From Bacteroidota bacterium (GTDB taxonomy: Bacteria > Bacteroidota > JABWAT01), in NCBI GenBank assembly GCA_017303995.1, contig JAFLBE010000023.1:1-64000 (forward strand): a DNA stretch of 64,000 nucleotides, given 5' to 3'. The notes beneath the pieces are model-generated. The model saw only the letters and a program-made list of their open reading frames with translations, ran no database searches and was not told the DNA's origin. Each line of letters begins with the position of its first letter. The first letter of the stretch is position 1. Positions 60,896-64,000 of the stretch are shown here, piece by piece. A program made the position numbers and the translations under genes.

Positions 60896-62236
60896 ATGAA
60901 ATCAACTGCTCTTCTTTCCATTTTAATTCTTAGTGCCGGCACTGTCTGGGCACAATCTGCACCAACCAAACTCAATTTGCAGCAAGCAGTCCAGCTTGCC
61001 GTCGATAAAAATCCTGATCTTCAGAAAATTCGCCTGAATTTAGATCTGGCAAAAGCTGACTACCTCCGGTCAGTCGGGGTTTTTCTTCCAACCCTTAATG
61101 GTAACCTTTCCTATAATTACCGAAACGGAGATAATTACAATCCGTATACGGGCGCTATTTTAAACAGCAAGTCTGAAAGTTATAGCTGGGGATTGTCATC
61201 CAATCTGAATTTATTCAACGGTCTGAGTGATTTTAAGGGTTTTGAAACTTCAGAATACAATCTAGAAACTTCCAAATTGCAATTCGGGAGATCTGTTCAA
61301 ACCACTATTTTAGATGTAACAAGTAACTTTCTTTTAGTTTTGCAAAGACAGGAACTTTTAAAAATTTCAAAAGAGGATCTGTCTTATCAGGAAGAGCAGT
61401 TAAAAAAAATACAGGAAATGACCCGGTTGGGTTCCCGCCCAATGGTTGATCTGTACAATCAGCAGTATACCCGTGCCAATGCAGAGCTGAACGTAATAAA
61501 TGCCCAGAAAAATTTTGAAATCGCAAAAAGTGATCTTGTTGCCCTTCTTGCACTTGATCCGACTTCTGAGTATGAAATTGATATGCCAGTTCTAGATGGA
61601 ATTAAGGCTGACGAGCAATTTAATTCTCTATCCCAACTGTTAAGTACCGCACTTAGTCAACGTCCCGATTATCAGGCAGCAAAAGTTTCAATCAAGTCCA
61701 GAGAAAATGCTGTATGGCAAGCTTACTCAAACTATGCGCCATCGTTAAATGCAAGTTGGAATTGGGGTGGGAGTGGTAATCCTGACCTTACAAAAGGGGT
61801 TGGTGATCAATTACTAAATCAACGTTCTTACTCGGTTGGTTTAACTCTTTCCGTTCCCATCTTTAACGGGTTCCAAACGAATTATATAGTTGAACAGGCC
61901 TCTGTAAGTTTGAAAAGTTCCCAATATGATCTCGAAAAACTTGAAAGAACTATTCAAATCGGTGTAAAACAAGCCTGGCTGGATTATAAGTCTTACAGGA
62001 AAGCTTACGAAGCTTCTGAGGCCCAGTTTAAGGCTGCAAGCCTGTTGAAAGAAACCGCTCAGGAAAGATACAACGTTGGTGCCGGAAGTTACCTTGAACT
62101 GGCAAATGCGACAAAAGATTTTATTTCTGCGGCCAGTAACCTTACGACCAGCAAGTATCAGTTTGAATTTCAGAAAAAGGTTCTCGAGTTCTACATCGGA
62201 AGCCTGAACCCAGAAGATTATGTTACCATCCGCTAA
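60896..62236 (+). CDS. TolC-family outer-membrane protein (MacAB operon)
   Basis: This 446-residue channel subunit has a signal peptide (ILILSAGTVWAQ) and two OEP repeats. Segments include LNLQQAVQLAVDKNPDLQKI at the start, LSSNLNLFNGLSDFKGFETS in the first barrel strand pair, and LTLSVPIFNGFQTNYIVEQA in the second. It is clearly a different protein from the TolC-like gene at 52994. The next gene starts 24 bases later, so it belongs to the MacA-MacB operon. Confidence 0.93.
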   Translation: MKSTALLSILILSAGTVWAQSAPTKLNLQQAVQLAVDKNPDLQKIRLNLDLAKADYLRSVGVFLPTLNGNLSYNYRNGDNYNPYTGAILNSKSESYSWGLSSNLNLFNGLSDFKGFETSEYNLETSKLQFGRSVQTTILDVTSNFLLVLQRQELLKISKEDLSYQEEQLKKIQEMTRLGSRPMVDLYNQQYTRANAELNVINAQKNFEIAKSDLVALLALDPTSEYEIDMPVLDGIKADEQFNSLSQLLSTALSQRPDYQAAKVSIKSRENAVWQAYSNYAPSLNASWNWGGSGNPDLTKGVGDQLLNQRSYSVGLTLSVPIFNGFQTNYIVEQASVSLKSSQYDLEKLERTIQIGVKQAWLDYKSYRKAYEASEAQFKAASLLKETAQERYNVGAGSYLELANATKDFISAASNLTTSKYQFEFQKKVLEFYIGSLNPEDYVTIR

Positions 62237-62260
62237 TAGAGAAAAAGGAAAATTCTGATT

Positions 62261-63559
62261 ATGGCTCAGCCGACCGGATCCAAAAAGAAAAAAATTATCA
62301 TCATCAGTATTATTTCGGTGGTAGTTATTGCCATTATCCTGTTTGCAGTCTTTGGTAAAAAAGACAAAGGCATTATGGTTAATGCTGAACAGGTTTCAAA
62401 AAGGGATATCACCCAAATCGTAACTGCTTCCGGTAAAATTTACCCAGAAGTTGAAGTTAAAATTTCTCCCGATGTTTCTGGTGAAGTTATTGAACTTGCC
62501 GTTACGGAGGGTCAGGAAGTAAAGAAAGGGCAGTTTCTAGCCCGTATCAAACCTGATTTCTACAAATTCCAAATGGCGCAAAGTGAAGCTGGTCTGACAT
62601 CAGCCCAATCACAATCAAACTCTGCCAAGTCACAATTTGAAAAGGCAAAACAGGAATTCAACCGGGTTAAGGAAATGGCAGATAAGAAATTGGTTTCTGC
62701 ATCAGAACTTGAAGCAGCAAAAACCAGTTATGAAGTTGCAGAACAGGCCTTCAATTCATCCCGGGCAGATATCCAACGGTCACAGGCAACTGTTGATCAA
62801 GCTCAGGAAAGTCTCAACAAAACCAGTATCTATTCACCAATAGATGGCATTGTTTCCAGTTTACTGATCGAAAAAGGTGAACGGGTTGTTGGGACTTCTC
62901 AATTTGCAGGAACAGAAATCATGCGCATTGCCGATTTCAGTAAAATGGAAGTTCGGGTTGATGTGAATGAGAACGATGTGGTAAATGTTACGCTGGGAGA
63001 TACCACCCGGATTGCTGTTGATGCCATGAAGGGAAAAACTTTCATTGGCCTTGTTACTGAAATTGCACATACGCCAGTTACCAAAGGGTTGGGAACTCAG
63101 GAAGAAGTAACCAACTTTCCGGTGAAGATTAAGATTTTGAATCCTGACAAGGAATTCCGTTCAGGTCTTTCTGCTACAGCAGATATCGAAACTGAAATGG
63201 TAAAAAGTGTTCTGAGTGTTCCTATCCAATCAGTCACCATCCGCCGTGAAGTTAAAAAGCCTGAAGCAGATGGTGAAAACAAAGACGGTGAACAGGAAAA
63301 AACAGATAAGAAACCAGAAAAAGCCCTCAAAGAACCTGCAAAAATCATTTTCATCGCAGAAAATGGAATTGCAAAATCAGTTGAAGTAACAACAGGGATC
63401 AGTGATGATCGTTTTATTGAAATTAAATCAGGACTAACCGGAACTGAGCAAGTTATTACCGGATCTTACCGGGCAATTTCGAGAGAGCTAAGTGATCAAA
63501 GCAAGATTCAGGTTGAAGACCCGAATAAAAAGAAACCTGGCACAGAAGAAAAAGAATAA
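62261..63559 (+). CDS. MacA-like periplasmic adaptor
   Basis: This 432-residue membrane-fusion protein has an N-terminal membrane anchor (IIIISIISVVVIAIILFAVF), lipoyl half VTEGQEVKKGQFLARIKPD, a coiled-coil hairpin (residues about 105-180) and second half IDGIVSSLLIEKGERVVGTS. Near residue 325 it has a low-complexity Lys/Glu insertion (KKPEADGENKDGEQEKTDKK). It should couple the ABC exporter encoded next to the TolC-like channel. Type I exporters of this kind pump macrolides, peptides or virulence factors; the substrate is unknown. Confidence 0.93.
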   Translation: MAQPTGSKKKKIIIISIISVVVIAIILFAVFGKKDKGIMVNAEQVSKRDITQIVTASGKIYPEVEVKISPDVSGEVIELAVTEGQEVKKGQFLARIKPDFYKFQMAQSEAGLTSAQSQSNSAKSQFEKAKQEFNRVKEMADKKLVSASELEAAKTSYEVAEQAFNSSRADIQRSQATVDQAQESLNKTSIYSPIDGIVSSLLIEKGERVVGTSQFAGTEIMRIADFSKMEVRVDVNENDVVNVTLGDTTRIAVDAMKGKTFIGLVTEIAHTPVTKGLGTQEEVTNFPVKIKILNPDKEFRSGLSATADIETEMVKSVLSVPIQSVTIRREVKKPEADGENKDGEQEKTDKKPEKALKEPAKIIFIAENGIAKSVEVTTGISDDRFIEIKSGLTGTEQVITGSYRAISRELSDQSKIQVEDPNKKKPGTEEKE

Positions 63560-63577
63560 CCAGCAGGGTAACTTAAA

Positions 63578-64000
63578 ATGAAACAGAATCTGATTCACAT
63601 AGAAAATATGACCAAGGTTTATATCATGGGTACCCAGGAAGTTCATGCACTTCGTGGGGTCAGCCTTGATATTTCAGAGAACGAATATGTTGCAGTAATG
63701 GGTCCGTCGGGTTCAGGAAAATCAACCCTGATGAATATGTTCGGATGTTTGGATACGCCAACTTCGGGTGTTTATCAATTTAAGGGAAATGATGTTTCTG
63801 TCATGACAGATAATGAACTTGCCCGTATCAGGAACAAGGAAATCGGATTTGTATTTCAGTCATTTAACCTGCTTCCCCGCTCAAATGCACTTCATAATGT
63901 TGAGCTTCCGTTGATTTATGCGGGAATTTCTGCACATGACCGTCGTGAAAGAGCAATGGATGCGCTTACCAACGTTGGTCTGGGTGACCGGGTTCATCAT
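63578..64000 (+). CDS. MacB-like ABC transporter ATP-binding domain (cut by window end)
   Basis: The first 141 codons of a LolD/MacB-type ATPase are visible, starting [20 protein letters not shown]. Walker A is [14 protein letters not shown], the Q-loop is [13 protein letters not shown], and the domain follows the usual LolD-like pattern to the window edge. The signature, Walker B and any fused permease lie beyond it, so a split ATPase-plus-permease or a full MacB cannot be told apart. It starts 18 bases after the adaptor gene. Confidence 0.93.
   Translation, partial: MKQNLIHIENMTKVYIMGTQEVHALRGVSLDISENEYVAVMGPSGSGKSTLMNMFGCLDTPTSGVYQFKGNDVSVMTDNELARIRNKEIGFVFQSFNLLPRSNALHNVELPLIYAGISAHDRRERAMDALTNVGLGDRVHH

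Noticed and set aside
1-64000. CRISPR array, tRNA, rRNA or prophage
   Set aside because: I saw no regularly spaced repeats with unique spacers, no cloverleaf with a T-loop, no rRNA signature and no phage structural genes.

Overview
The window is an ordinary chromosomal stretch of a Gram-negative bacterium, most likely in the FCB superphylum (Bacteroidota, Ignavibacteriota, Calditrichota and relatives). Supporting features are a beta-propeller/Y_Y_Y sensor kinase, an LptE-type lipoprotein, an Omp85-like protein, a DUF3857 transglutaminase lipoprotein, a two-subunit methylmalonyl-CoA mutase, a UbiD protein of the long type and GT9 glycosyltransferases. Clear Shine-Dalgarno sequences precede many starts, including TTG and GTG starts, which argues against the core Bacteroidia. 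I cannot name the phylum from sequence alone.

Layout. 1-958: cut-off IS110 transposase, then a gene-free zone of palindromes. 959-8003 (minus): thioredoxin-like lipoprotein, NAD kinase, DegV, NatAB-like ABC exporter and two GT9 glycosyltransferases. 8170-13015 (minus): large propeller sensor kinase and GlgC. 13519-17069 (plus): protoporphyrinogen oxidase, a DUF4160/DUF2442 pair and CCA-adding enzyme. 17196-20283 (minus): TauE-like permease, S41 protease and Tmk. 20338-21941 (plus): ECF sigma factor and an exported beta-solenoid-like protein. 22155-27404: small unknown protein, divergent mutA-mutB. 27558-30944 (minus): PIN toxin/antitoxin, DUF4256, a GNAT remnant, a short GspE/PilB ATPase and a tiny prepilin-peptidase-like protein. 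31092-34156 (plus): esterase, ProC and a small Omp85-like protein. 34364-39355 (minus): LtaS-like sulfatase-fold enzyme, RlmI, a YD-like lipoprotein and a YqaA-like membrane protein. 39482-44516: tricorn protease convergent with RNase G. 45253-47596: a junction pseudogene (YceI start joined to a porin tail) beside an intact IS3 element. 47846-52062 (plus): UbiD, LptE-like, an acidic TPR-like protein and a low-molecular-weight phosphatase. 52376-64000: TetR-TolC-MFP-RND efflux operon, DUF3857 lipoprotein, and a TolC-MacA-MacB operon cut by the window end.

Many genes serve the cell envelope: glycan transfer, LPS transport, outer-membrane insertion, periplasmic proteolysis and two efflux systems. 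Intergenic DNA is rich in dispersed palindromes. One family with the core ACTTCGACTCCGCTCAGTG occurs at least four times, and one copy forms the terminator between cca and the TauE-like gene.

I found no CRISPR array, rRNA, tRNA, prophage or recognised defence island. The best candidates for something unusual are the YceI/porin junction beside IS3, the ECF sigma/exported-protein pair, the degenerate prepilin-peptidase/short ATPase pair, the C13 tract before ubiD, the long non-coding region upstream of the RNase G gene and the structured intergenic repeats. None is strong evidence for a wholly new system.
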